From Arctopsyche grandis (taxonomy: Eukaryota; Arthropoda; Insecta; Trichoptera; Hydropsychidae), in contig NC_135365.1 in assembly GCF_051622035.1 (NCBI RefSeq), forward strand, positions 27,094,001-27,158,000: a DNA stretch of 64,000 bases, written 5' to 3'. The notes under the pieces were generated by a model that made no database searches, had not been told where the DNA came from, and saw nothing but the letters and a program-made list of their open reading frames with translations. Below are positions 35,155 to 46,329 of the stretch, piece by piece; the stretch's first letter is position 1, and each line of letters starts with the position of its first letter. The position numbers were made by a program, and so were the translations under genes.

Positions 35155-36000
35155 AGAGGTAGGACCTGAAGCGTGCTTTTTCCAGGAAACAGGGCAAACT
35201 ACAAAGCTAGAGAGCATAAAAAAGGTTCATCATAAAAATGAACAATGTACGGCGAACAATAAACAAAGAACGGAACGCTTCCGGTCCTACCTCTAATGAT
35301 AACTGATAAGAAGAGGTAGGATCGGAAGCGTGCTTTTTCCAGAAAACAGGGCGTTTTGGGTTTATTTTCCAGGAAACAGGGCAAACTACAAAGCTAGAGA
35401 GCATAAAAAAGGTTCATCAAAAAAATGAACAATGTACGGCGAACAATAAACAAAGAACGGAACGCTTCCGGTCCTACCTCTAATGATAACTGATAAGTAG
35501 AGGTAGAACCGGAAGCGTGCTTTTTCCAGCAAACAGGGCGTTTTGGGTATATTTTCCAGGAAACTGGGCAAACTACAAAGCTAGAGAGCATAAAAAAGGT
35601 TCATCATAAAAATGAACAATGTACGGCGAACAATAAACAGAGAACGGAACGCTTCTGTCCCTACCTCTAATGATAACTGATAAGTAGAGGTAGGACCGGA
35701 AGCGTGCATTTTCCAGCAAACGGGGCGTTTTGGGTATATTTTCCAGGAAACAGGGCAAACTACAAAGAGCATACAAAAAAGGTTCATCATAAAAATGAAC
35801 AATGCACTGCGAACAATAAACAAAGGGCGGAACGCTTCCGGTCCTACCTCTAATGATAAGTAGAGGTAGGACCGGAAGCGTACTTTTTCCAGGAAACAGG
35901 GCAAACTACAAAGCTAGAGAGCATAAAAAAAGGTTCATCATTAAAATGAACAAAGCACGGCGAACAATGAACAATGAACTGCGCAAAGTTGGTCCGCTCT
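35155..36000. mobile_element. Tandem array of five hAT-like MITE units
   Basis: Units at 35155-35294, 35312-35481, 35499-35668, 35686-35851 and 35862-36000. The first four begin AGAGGTAGG and end CCTACCTCT, with inverted subterminal GACCGGAAGCG/CGCTTCCGGTC. The last has a different right end (AAAGTTGGTCCGC). Spacers are ATGATAACTGATAAG (15 bp) or ATGATAAG (8 bp), so each junction holds one or two near-identical 8-bp duplications. Repetitive ORFs read from the array are meaningless. Confidence 0.8.
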
Positions 36001-37310
36001 TAAAAAGAGTTTTCGTGAAAGTGTGACAGCCTAATTTTTCATGTAGGATATAAGCATTAGAATTTAAAACAAAATATTTCCATTCGAATTGCAATATACC
36101 TAATAAGGTACTTCGTACATAACCTTTCTTGATTATATGAAATAATCCACATTCAGGATTTTTGTCGAGATTACTCGATTGGTAGAAGGCACAGAACATT
36201 GTTTAAAATCGATGAAATTTTGTATTTAACACAAGCAAGTTTTCCACCTAGATACATATGCTTATGTACATGTCTAACTACATACATACATATGTATGTA
36301 TGTAGTCATGTCATGTATCCTAAAATGTGATCACCGGAAGGGATTTTGCGGTTACCGTTCCGAGTACACACAAGCCTCGAGAGCAATTTCACCTGTGGTG
36401 TTTGTTTGATGAATGAATATGCGGAAATTGGACAAAAACAAAAAAAAGTAGAAATGAAGCGGTTCCAAAGGTGCGGTCGACTCTTTGCTAAGGTTTCTCG
36501 CGTTGTGCTAGGAATACACGTAATTGTTTAGGTCGGCTTTCCCACAGTAGGAAGACGCAACACCGGATGCTGAACAATACTACTCCGTAGTGCACATCCC
36601 GGATGCGACCGCAAAACTGCATACAAAAACTCAAGGGGGGATATCCGCCCCTAACAACACCACACCCCGAAATGATTTCACCTTAAAAAACTGATTGTCT
36701 TTCCGCACTCACCTATGAAGAAGCACGTACTCTAATCATTATACAGAAACTTGGGTTATGGTAGCAGCGGGTAATGCAGATCTCTGTTTGACCGACACCA
36801 TTATATTATACTTACATACAATACTTTAATTAAATAATTATCTATATTTAGGTCAAATAATAGACACGTCCGGTAGCAAAGAAGAAGAAATAAAGTGTGA
36901 AATTAGGATGGAGTGAATTTGGACGGATGAATGTCGTTTTTAAATCAAAAATGCAACTCTGCCTGAATATTTATTTATAGTTTTGGACCATTGTGGCATT
37001 ACCGGAAGAACCTGGCCTAATTTTGAAAAAGAGAAGAAAACAATAATAAAGTACATAAAATAAAAATATAAAAACATAAAATAATAATACATGATAAAAA
37101 ATAGTAAAAGAAAAATAATACAGAAAAAAATGAACATAACGTGAAAAGATCAAATAAAAGAATAAATAACATCCTCAAATCCTATCCACAGTTTCACATT
37201 GAATATAAAGTTATTTAAACATTAGTTTGAACCATTGTGGCATTACAGGAAGAATCAAATGCGCCACAATGGCATCCATAAAAAAATAAGAGAGAAAAAT
37301 AAAAATCATA
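36001..37310. other. No gene recognised
   Basis: Contains a palindromic TACATACATATGTATGTATG microsatellite near 36285-36306. ORFs are short and unsupported. Confidence 0.4.
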
Positions 37311-37318
37311 ATAATAAG

Positions 37319-37451
37319 TAGTCACCGGACCCAGAAGGTGCCGCGTATTGTTCAAAGGTTGTAAATGCATTGTTAAAGGTTTGCCGAACCTTTTTTACAA
37401 AGGATTTACTACAATGGAACAATGGATAGCACTGTGACTATCCTACCTCTA
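37319..37451. mobile_element. hAT-like MITE, 133 bp
   Basis: Left end TAGTCACCGGA, right end GTGACTATCCTACCTCTA. Flanked by ATAATAAG (37311-37318) and ATAATAAC (37452-37459), a 7/8 match. It contains AACAATGGATAGCACTGTG and TTGTAAATGCATTGTTAAA. Same family and length as 41609-41741. Confidence 0.75.
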
Positions 37452-37559
37452 ATAATAACAGTAATAATTCACAGATTAAAAATAAATAAAAGGTAAAAGC
37501 AGAAAAATACTATAAAACAAAAGAAAAATAGTACATAAGGAAAAAATAAATAAATAACA

Positions 37560-38015
37560 GCGAGGTCCAAATGGAAGAGAGTAGATTAAGATCTTCGATC
37601 AATGCGTTTTACTAGTGATGACGTATGGATGTGAAACTTGGGCATTGAACGCCAAGATGCTACACAAAGTCCAATGACTCAACAAAGTATGGAACGCTGT
37701 ATGCCCGGCATAACGTGGAAAGACAGGAAGCGGAATACGTGGGTGAGAAGTATGCCAAGGGTTGTGGATAGAGTGAAGAGATTGAAATGGTAATGGGCGG
37801 GCCACGTAGCTAAAAGAATGGACCAAATTTGGACAAAAGAAGTGCTAGAATGGTATCCGAGAGAATGCAAAAGGTTAAAAGAAAGACCGCAAGAAAGATG
37901 GGTAGAAGAAGTGAGGAAAATGTGTGGGGTGAGATGGATGAGAGTTGTGCAAAACACAGACGAGTGGAGAGGCCTTCGTCCAGCTGTGGATGGTGAAAAC
38001 TAGTAGATGATGAAG
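37560..38015 (+). pseudogene. RTE-clade LINE 3' end
   Basis: Fragmented frames encode the tail of an RTE ORF: LVMTYGCETWALNAKML, a frame break, then RVKRLKW, KEVLEWYPRE, RPQERWVEEVRKMCGVRWMR and NTDEWRGLRPA. It ends in a GATGATGAAGATGATGAT tail, typical of RTE 3' ends. Several stops and shifts show it is dead. The same family as 20480-20860. Confidence 0.8.
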
Positions 38016-38774
38016 ATGATGATTTGGAAAAGCTATATATTCTCATAGTTTCAATCATTTTCAATAATTTTATCGTGTATTTATATGCTCAAATATCTTT
38101 CTCAGAGAGATTATTTGGAAATCATATTTTATTTCTATTGAAAAAGTTTCTGAAATCAGTTATAATATATGCGAAGTTTATGATACTGATGTACGAATTT
38201 CCTTTATTTTTTAGGGACGTCTAAAAATCTTGTTTAATAGCTCGATTAAGTTCGTGCCAGGTTAAAAATACTTAAAAAACCATAAACGGGCACAAACTTA
38301 TGCAATTACATATCTAATATTTATATGGCCACAATTACGGATAGCTAAAGCAATTTCAATGACCGATATTGTACACCGCATATCCTGCTCTAGCAAATAG
38401 AACCACATTTACCCATAAATATAATATGAAATATCCAATAAACAAGCATTCGAGGGCAAGTCAACATTAACAACAATATCGTTCGGTTCGAACGATCTAC
38501 ACACGATTTTTCATACGCAACGTTGATATAACGATAAATGACAAACCGTGTGAAACATGGCGATATAATATAGATAAAATTACATATAGTATATATATGT
38601 ATATATTAAAAAAAATTTAAACGTCCCACGTTTCAGCGATAAAGAGAGTACACCTAGCCGTTCCGGTTACAAATACTATAACTACTACAGTTAGATAAGA
38701 TAATCGTAATATTACACATCCGTTTTCTGCGAAGTCGCAGATTACGACAAAAAACCGCGTAATACTACATATTC
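38016..38774. other. No gene recognised
   Basis: AT-rich. GTAATATTACAC..GTAATACTACAT words at 38707-38770 faintly recall the 3058-3172 repeat. Confidence 0.4.
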
Positions 38775-39645
38775 TATTTATTTATTTATTTTATTTTATT
38801 AATTGAAAAATCAACAGACAGGATGTACAGAGATAGGTATAAAAAAAACAAAAAGTAAATAAATAATATATGTAACATCCGAGTCCAATAATAGATTTTT
38901 ACAAAAATGAAAAAGATAAATATAAGGAAAACAAATTAAAAAGTAAAGAATAAAGGCATGACAAAATATGTAGTACATTGCATAATTAAACTATAGTATT
39001 AAAATATTTGGAAAAGGTTATAAGATAGAATATAAGAAGAAATTGAAATTTACAAATATAAAAAACAAATGAAAAAGGTAAATACAAAATAAACAAATGA
39101 AAAGGAAAAGAATGAAAGCTATAATATGATTAAATAGCACATTACATAACTAAACTAAAGTATAAAAATAATGGAAATATTGAAAAAATAGAATAGGAGA
39201 AAAAATGAATCAATCGGTCAAGATTCTCTTGATGTTAGACCTGAATTGATGTAGGGAAATACCAAACAGATCAACCTCATTCAGCTCTCCGTTAAACATA
39301 CGATAAACGCGCTGCAGATAAAAATATTTTTGGGAATTAGTATTGAAAGGATCAAGTGAAAAGAGTGCAACGCGTCTAGAGTATCGAACTGGGATTCTGA
39401 AATTAACCTTATTCAGTAAATCAGAACAATCAAGAAAACCATTTATGAGCTTAAAGAAGAATATAGCATCAGAATGTCGTCGCCTGACAGAAAGATTGTT
39501 AAAAGAAAGGATTTTTAAAATGTCGGAAACAGTAGAATGGGTATAGGTAGGAAAAAGGTAGCGTAAGGATTTAATAAATTTAAGTTGAACTTTCTCAATA
39601 CAATTAATATGGGATAAATAAAAAGGTGACCAGATAATTGAGGCA
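38775..39645 (-). pseudogene. LINE ORF2 C-terminus and 3' UTR (family B)
   Basis: Read on the minus strand: IIWSPFYLSHINCIEKVQLK, then SVRRRHSDAIFFFKLINGF, FRIPVRYSRRVALFSLDPF and NGELNEVDLFGISLHQF. This is the usual C-terminus of a non-LTR ORF2. A long A-rich 3' UTR follows to the AATAAAATAAAATAAATAAAT end at 38765. 5' truncated, with frame breaks. A second copy lies at 45030-45530. Confidence 0.75.
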
Positions 39646-40745
39646 AATTATATGTATGCATTTATGTTGAGACTTTGCGTAGGACTTGTTAAGTCGTATT
39701 CATTATTCCGAATACGATTATGGATTGTAATTTGTGAGTGAAAGCCGGTAAATAAATATGTGAGTGTGAACCAGGTGAAAAGGTAATTTAATTTCAAGTG
39801 TTTGATCACACCTAGTTTGCCTAATGCATATGGAACGATCTCGTGTTCCGAAGATTACAGATATTTCTGTTTCTCTGCTTGCTGTTCGTCTACCGGTGTA
39901 TGTTGAGATCCAGGGGAGTTCAACTGATGCTGCTTCAGCTTATGATACTTTTGGATACAAGGCAGACTCTTCTATTATTCCATCCAGAAGTATTTGTCTT
40001 AGCCATTATAAATTTCTGATCAAGTAAGTATTTGGAAGGAGAAGTATAAAGAACATGAGTTGTGAACCATTTACAACAGCTCGTCTAAAAAAGGAGCTCA
40101 AAGTTAATGCTGACTTATAGAGTTTTGGCTCTGGTATAAGAGTGGTTAAGAGTCAGAGAAATTTCAATTAAGTCGACTGAGGCAGGTTTTTGGGACATCT
40201 GAAGAACAGTTGCTGACAATGATTCACAAATGTCTGGGGAAATCAGATTTTTAAATACTGAAACTGATATTGATAGCATCAGTAGAGCTTAGTATCTCAC
40301 AGAAAAAGTCGATCTGGTCGTTTTCGCAACCATTTTTTGATTCGTAAATAAGTTTACACTTCAAAAAATACAAACGCACTACGTTTATCTGGCTTAATTT
40401 TGGAGCCGGTTATACACACAAATTTTGAATTGAATCTATTCATACTATCTAGCAGTGCAGCTTACGTAAACGACAGTTTCTATTCATACTATCCAGCACC
40501 TCGCGGTTTCGGCACGTTCAGTTACAATTTGGCTGACTTCATGGCAAAATTGGCTTAGGTTTACATTGTAAAAAATTATAAAACTGGCTTAATATTGCTT
40601 GCATCGTATCGTCAAGTCAATACTGTCACAATATGACGGTTCCAAAAATATTCATATATATGTATATGTACAAGCACGGAAAAGACTACTTCTATTCATA
40701 CTATACAGGAGCGCACGTTCAGACATGTTTTATAATTCAATAAAA
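39646..40745. other. No gene recognised
   Basis: The 67-codon ORF at 39824-40027 is followed by GTAAGT and could be read as an exon, but I recognise no family and give it no weight. Confidence 0.35.
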
Positions 40746-40749
40746 ATTC

Positions 40750-41075
40750 CAATCATTCATCTCATTCAAATAGTCTCGTGTTGAGTCTCAAGAAACTAAC
40801 CAGCTCATCAACAAGACAATTGAACAGGTTCAAATGCTCATCAATCACATTAAGGAACCGGATAGCCTTTACAAGAGACTAGTTATTGAAAGTAGACGTT
40901 TCCGCAGGAATGGGTTGGAAAAGTAAATGATGACGCAAAGCTCTACCGAAAATTTAAATTCCACTAAAATCGAAGGGTTGTCGATTCTTCCCTTTAATGC
41001 TCCAAAGAAATATTTGGAAATGGCAATAATTCTTCTCGAAGATAGTGAGTCAAACAAAGCCTAGCATACCTTGTA
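40750..41075 (-). pseudogene. LINE ORF2 C-terminus fragment
   Basis: Minus-strand frames give SLSSRRIIAISKYFFGALKG and, after a frameshift, RHHLLFQPIPAETSTFNN, a stop, then SLVKAIRFLNVIDEHLNLF. Typical tail of an insect non-LTR ORF2 with disabling mutations. Probably a relative of the copies at 41140 and 49190. Confidence 0.65.
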
Positions 41076-41139
41076 AAAAGGCAGTGGGAAATAAATAGGG
41101 GTAATATTTATATTTCGTCATATAAATGCATCTAAGAAA

Positions 41140-41590
41140 TAATTTCATTAAGCAACGATTTCATTAAGAAGTCGAATAGCCCTTGGAATAGGAGCCATTC
41201 GAAAAATAACTGTACGAGTAGGAGGTACAACCATCAAATGATGATGTCTCCACGGACATAATTATTAGGGCCGGGCCGCACTGCTCAACTCGCGAACAAC
41301 TTGGTTGAGGGCGACCAGACCAATGCATGCAGGTAGATGGGACATGCCACAACCGTCAACTTGTTTGTCGCACACATTTCCATACATTTTTTCGTGTCGC
41401 GCGACTAGTCGGCCGACAAAGTTGCACGGTGCGGCCCGGCCCTTAGGGTCATAAAGTCCCAACTGTTCCAGCAACAACGGGCATGACATATTACCACGTA
41501 GTAGCTGGAGAACAAAACGAATTAATGAGAAGTTTCTCCGAAGTTCAAGGAAATTATACCCAAGCATGCCCAAAAGGAAAGGAGTAGGGT
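41140..41590 (-). pseudogene. LINE ORF2 C-terminus (family A), interrupted by a MITE
   Basis: Minus strand: GMLGYNFLELRRNFSLIRFV, LQLLRGNMSCPLLLEQLGLY, then the Harbinger MITE at 41269-41442. The end follows (HHLMVVPPTRTV-like, then the PIPRAIRLL-type segment) to about 41140. The uninterrupted homologue of the insertion point is at 49940-49950. Confidence 0.75.
41269..41442. mobile_element. Harbinger-like MITE, 174 bp
   Basis: Exact 14-bp terminal repeats GGGCCGGGCCGCAC and GTGCGGCCCGGCCC. TTA duplications at 41266-41268 and 41443-41445. The related LINE copy at 49930-49950 reads straight through the site (CCCTAATAATTAT on the other strand) with a single TTA. Confidence 0.9.
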
Positions 41591-41608
41591 AGAGATATGG
41601 GTAATAAA

Positions 41609-41741
41609 TAGTCACCGGACCCAAAAGGTGCCGCGTATTGTTCAAAGGTTGTAAATGCATTGTTAAATGTTTTCCGAACCTTTTTTACAATGGATTTACA
41701 ACAATGGAACAATGGATAGCACTGTGACTATCCTACCTCTA
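41609..41741. mobile_element. hAT-like MITE, 133 bp
   Basis: TAGTCACCGGAC to CCTACCTCTA, flanked by GTAATAAA (41601-41608) and GTAATAAT (41742-41749), 7/8 identical. Near copy of 37319-37451. Confidence 0.75.
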
Positions 41742-41756
41742 GTAATAATATAGACA

Positions 41757-41851
41757 CCGGATAGTCACAGTGCTATCCATTGTTCGGCAAACCTTTAACA
41801 ATGCATTTACAACCTTTGAACAATACACGGCCCCTCAGGCTCCGGTGACTA
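41757..41851. mobile_element. hAT-like MITE, left end damaged
   Basis: Inverted relative to the previous copy: GGATAGTCACAGTGCTATCC to GGCTCCGGTGACTA. The TAGAGGTAGG terminus is missing and replaced by ATAGACACC. Its right-hand flank GTCATAAT is shared with the next copy. Confidence 0.7.
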
Positions 41852-41859
41852 GTCATAAT

Positions 41860-41961
41860 TAGAGGTAGGATAGTCACAGTGCTATCCATTGTTCGGCAAA
41901 CCTTTAACAATGCATTTACAACCTTTGAACAATACACGGCCCCCTCAGGCTCCGGTGACTA
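41860..41961. mobile_element. hAT-like MITE, 102 bp, exact 8-bp TSD
   Basis: TAGAGGTAGGATAGTCACAG to CTCCGGTGACTA, flanked by GTCATAAT at 41852-41859 and 41962-41969. The exact duplication defines the 8-bp target for the family. Confidence 0.85.
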
Positions 41962-41969
41962 GTCATAAT

Positions 41970-43058
41970 TTTCAAAGGCACTTAAAAATAATGCACGCAA
42001 TAGAATTCCATAAAAAAGGTTAGCACCCTCGGATAACATACAAATTGACGATGTTTTTGTGGAATTCAATTGCGTTAGTTCTTCGTGAGCATCTTTGAAA
42101 GTTTGGATGTCTCGAGAGTGCAACTATCTCGAGTGCATTTTTCCATATTACTTGCAACAATCAACATATTTTGCCTTTCCAAATTTGTGAGAGTGGAAGG
42201 GGGACGGTCAATCTGGACTTAATAACCATCCAGATCATTTCTTCGTTTAGACAGTTACATAGCTGCGCTGTGGCTTGTGACCCAGAAGAGTCCTGTTTCT
42301 TCACATGCATTTGAGCAGATCGTTGGTCCTCATAATTCGGTGCGATTTGATCCCTAGTGTGAAGTGGGCTTAATGAAAATCAATGAGGCAAATGAAACAA
42401 TTAAATTAGTGTATATTTAGAATCGGTTGATGAGGACTGAGAGTGCGTGGGCGCCGCTGTGTTCCCCGACCGGAAGTTGAGTCGAGGAAGTGGGCGGGCG
42501 GCCTGTGCCGACGGTGGGGCACCACTGCCTACACCCGCCGCATTCCACACACCTCTACTCCACCTCACCTTTGCTTAACCCTTTCTTCGCTATGATCACC
42601 AAAAATCAACACCTGACGTACCACCTATTCAATTACATAAAAAAAATCGGTATAAAAATACCCGTACGGTAGAAGTGCAACTTTTAAGTTGAAAATTGGA
42701 GTGCTTACATTATTGATTAACAGCAGGGACGTAATTTACGCATTCAGGAGAGGGGGACACTTTCCACCCCATAGATTTTATATTTTATCAAATAAGGAAG
42801 ACCTAACAGGTAGATCCCAATGTGCAAAATTTCCGGATTTGGAAAGTGTTCCATTGCATAAAAAGTTTGGGGAACCCTGAACTAACTAGTTATCCTTTCA
42901 AGTCGGGGCTGCAGGCTAAAAATTCTACATATATATTTTTCTGTGCATTACAACGGATGATATAACATTTAGCATCTTTTACTAGCCTCTTCTTCATTTT
43001 CGATTTTGTTTTCCACACTCTTCCGATCGTTTTCCAACTTTGCCATTTTGCTCGGTCA
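41970..43058. other. No gene recognised
   Basis: No ORF with family resemblance; mixed composition. Confidence 0.4.
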
Positions 43059-43067
43059 ATATATTAT

Positions 43068-43459
43068 GGATCTACGTGACGAGCCAGAATGTTAAATTAC
43101 AGAAAACACAAATATCGGAAGGCAAAGATCGAAAATCAGAAAGATCTTAAGTCGAAAAATCAAAAAAAAGGGTGTATGGTAAACGGTACATACTCACTTA
43201 ATTTGCGCGAGCAGGGTACAACAGGAACAAGAGGAACAGGCTCTTCCTTTCGTATTTTGCGCGCGCACATTAATACGGGAGGAAAAGCCTGTTCCTCTTG
43301 TTCCCGTTGTATCCTGCTTGCGCAAATTAAGTGAGTATGTACCGTTTACCATGCACCCTTTTTTTTGATCTTTCGACTTAAGATCTTTCGATTTTCGATC
43401 TTTGCCTTCCGATATTTGTGTTTTCTGTAATTTAACATTCTGGCTCGTCACGGATACCG
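43068..43459. mobile_element. Palindromic MITE, 392 bp, 9-bp TSD
   Basis: Nearly the whole element is one inverted repeat. Arms include CGTGACGAGCCAGAATG, TTAAATTACAGAAAACACAA and ATCGGAAGGCAAAGATCG with their complements. The centre is AGGAACAGGCTCTTCCTTTC..GGGAGGAAAAGCCTGTTCCT. ATATATTAT occurs at 43059-43067 and 43460-43468. A 9-bp duplication and very long inverted repeats would suit a Mutator-like (MULE) MITE. The class is inferred. Confidence 0.7.
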
Positions 43460-43468
43460 ATATATTAT

Positions 43469-44385
43469 ATATGAAAATCAAGTCCGCCATTACGACGGTG
43501 AAAAATAATCGTAATAGACACGTTTGAAAATACTCCATAATCTTTCTCGGTGACGTCTATTGTCCATAATTGACGCATTTGTCCATACTGTTCCGATTTT
43601 TTTTCCCTTTTCGCCACCCTCTCGATATGTCAGATTTTAATTGCTTAAACGCCATAACTTTTTCTTTTTTCACTCTATATTTTATAAAATTTGCTTTATA
43701 AGTTCTCATTATCACTCATATATGTATATATTTTTTTAATTTTATCGGTCATGATTGGCGTATATAACCTCTAAATATTGTCTTATGGCCAATTGTGTCA
43801 GATTTGACATTTGGCGGTTGACGTCTCTTCGAATGGGGGTGAGTTTCAAGTTGTAAATAACTACTGTGTGCTCTGTACCGATCCATAAATGGTACTAAAA
43901 CTATTTCAGATACATCTTATCTCATCGGTGTGAATAGTTTCTTCAGAGTGAAACTGAAGTCTGAAGTCTAACCTAGAAAGTGTAGTGGTCATTCATAGTA
44001 TTGATTAACTTTTCTGAACTTTATTATACACGCAAACATTTCAAAGAATAAAACGGCATTATTTTAAGAATGATTCAGAGCGCATTCGACAGTTCTAAGA
44101 TGAGTCCTGTTACGCTGAATTTCCTTGTCATAATGTGCATGACCTTAACTTTGTCAGACAACACACCGCAAAAGAAGCATGCGCTCGCGGAATGTACGCA
44201 TTATGCGAACACAAATAGTGGAGTTTTCCGATTCGAATTTTCCACGAATTTTCCTCGTGCCGAGTCATTATGTAAGCGGTGTCTTTTGATTCAGAGCGTG
44301 ACCGGCCGGTGGCGTCCCGACGACCGGCGGTCGGATAAATCCGGATAATTTTAGCCGACGCCGAGCTTCGGAAGCACAATCCGGA
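43469..44385. other. No gene recognised
   Basis: The 92-codon ORF at 44070-44348 has a hydrophobic N-terminal segment (LNFLVIMCMTLTL) but no recognisable family. Treated as fortuitous. Confidence 0.3.
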
Positions 44386-44416
44386 GATGGGTGGGTGGGT
44401 GGGTGGGTGGGTGGTG
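44386..44416. repeat. (GGGT)n repeat
   Basis: GGGT tetramer run of about 28 bp within a GC-richer patch. Potential G-quadruplex on the + strand. Confidence 0.9.
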
Positions 44417-44865
44417 GGAGGGGGAGGGTCTCCGTTGCATCGAAACTGCACCGAATCCGCAGGAAACGACCGTCGTTCGGTTGACTCACAGCACCGATTC
44501 GTACCGATTTCTGGACTATTTGCGACCGGCCGAGACTACACACCTGGACGTGCCGTTCCCGCTTTCGACAGCTCCCACGCACACAAAAAAAGAGAACCAA
44601 GACCAAAATCCGAAAAAAATGCACATAGTCATGGCAATAGCTTAATCGACAGTGTTTGTGTGTGAACTGAATGACTCAGTTCAAACGCTGGCATGCTATT
44701 CTTCACCGAGACCGGAGTTACTCAACTGAAACATTTTTTCCAGTAAAACTTCTTTACGGGTGGTAACGTGAATTGCTTTGATGTGATGTCTCGCGTTACG
44801 AAAATTTGTAACGCTGAAATGTGTCACCAAAAGTGGGACAATAAGAGGTCCTTCTACTTTCTCAA

Positions 44866-44897
44866 CCCCCCCCCCCTTCCCCCCCCCCTTCCCCCAA
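44866..44897. repeat. C-rich homopolymer tract
   Basis: Runs of C interrupted by TT; G-quadruplex potential on the minus strand. Confidence 0.9.
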
Positions 44898-45029
44898 TTT
44901 TTCCACACATCACTTTCCCCCATTCTCTCCCATCGCAAACCTAACCTATTACCTTGGTGTGTATATTGTAGATTTTAAATTTTATTTGTCTACTGAGGGC
45001 TTTTACAAATTGTCTCCCTCGTATTGTTT

Positions 45030-45530
45030 AATTGTTTATTGAAAAATCAACAGGCAACAGATGTAGAAATTCATAAAAATAAAGAATAAATATAACAAAA
45101 TAACATCTGAGCCCAATTATAGATTTTTACAAAATACATAATATATATAGTACATAAAGACAGACAAATAAAAAAAAGAATGAAAACTAAAATACGACTC
45201 AATTAGGACAATGCATAATTAAACATAAAGTGATATAATTGGATAAACATAAAGTGATATAATATAATTGGATAAACATGTGATATAATATAATTCAAAT
45301 AGAATGGATGGATCAATCAATCAAGACTCTCCTGTATTGAATTGATGTAAGGAAATATCGAATAGATCAACGTCATTCAGCTCCCCGTCAAGCATACGAT
45401 AACGCTGTAGATAGGAATATTTTAGGGAATTGTTTTTGAAAGGATTAAGCGAAAAGAGCGCAACGTGTCTAGAATACCTAACTGGGATCCTGAAACCAAC
45501 CTTACTCAGTAAATCATATGTATAGTAATA
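45030..45530 (-). pseudogene. LINE 3' end (family B)
   Basis: Minus-strand coding FRIPVRYSRHVALFSLNPF and GELNDVDLFDISLHQF matches 38775-39645. The A-rich 3' UTR has local duplications of TAATTGGATAAACAT (45235-45290). 5' truncated near 45530. Confidence 0.75.
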
Positions 45531-45539
45531 ATTTTTATT

Positions 45540-46020
45540 CCAGACGATAGGTAGAATAGTGCAACCCCTATCATCCACTTAAACAATATATAAATAATAC
45601 AAATGATAAATTGAAAATAAATAATTTAAAGAATTAATTAATCAATTGAAAATAATTTATGGTGGTCAAAGAAGCAGTTCCATCCATCGAATATACAGTT
45701 ATGAACTGAAATCGGTATTCCCGGCAGCAAGAATATAATTTGACGATACACAAACATGAGAACGTAGAGAGGCCGCTCCCGTCCTGAGAATGACCTCAAA
45801 GTGAGGTACGTGCAATTTTACAAACATATTTTACAAACGCGCTGTAACCGCTTGCTAGTCCGAAAACAGCACGGTAGCAGTTGTTGTATTGCAATTTTAT
45901 CTTCTTCACTATCTTCTGCTTGTATATTCATTAGGGCAATACCAAATCATTAAACAATACACGTTGCAACAGCACTGAAAGCAAAAGAGCAAATAAAAGG
46001 TTTCCTACAAAGGTAACAAT
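45540..46020. other. No gene recognised
   Basis: AT-rich DNA. The final 80 bp share words (AGCAAAAGAGCAAA) with 46380-46395, perhaps part of the same fold-back family. Confidence 0.35.
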
Positions 46021-46029
46021 AGTCATAAC

Positions 46030-46312
46030 TAGAGGTAGGACAGGAAGCGTGCTTTTTCCTGGAAACAGGTCGTTTTGGGTCTATTTTCCATTAAAAAGGG
46101 CAAACTACAAAGCTAGAGAGTATAAAAAAAGGTTCATAATAAAATTGAACAAAGCACGACGAACAATGAACAATGAACGGCGCAAAGTTGGTCCGCTGTT
46201 TAGTCATAACTAGTCACCGGAGCCTGAGGGGGCCGTCTATTGTTCAAAGGTTGTAAATGCATTGTTAAAGGTTTGCCGAACAATGGATAGCACTGTGACT
46301 ATCCTACCTCTA
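46030..46312. mobile_element. Composite hAT-like MITE, 283 bp
   Basis: TAGAGGTAGGA to TCCTACCTCTA, flanked by exact GTCATAAC at 46022-46029 and 46313-46320. A third GTCATAAC at 46203-46210 marks the join of two units. The left unit is like the last unit of the 35.2-36.0 kb array (AGCGTGCTTTTTCC, AAAGTTGGTCCGC). The right unit is like 37319-37451. Confidence 0.85.
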
Positions 46313-46329
46313 GTCATAACCGGTCTAAG

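Noticed and set aside
35199..35904. Repeated minus-strand ORFs of 61-107 codons, MPCFLE-type
   Set aside because: They repeat because the DNA is a MITE array; they cross unit borders and have no coding logic.
39824..40027. 67-codon ORF followed by GTAAGT, possible exon
   Set aside because: No acceptor or partner exon could be identified, no family resemblance.
44070..44348. 92-codon ORF with a signal-like N-terminus
   Set aside because: No cleavage or family support; composition alone explains the hydrophobic stretch.
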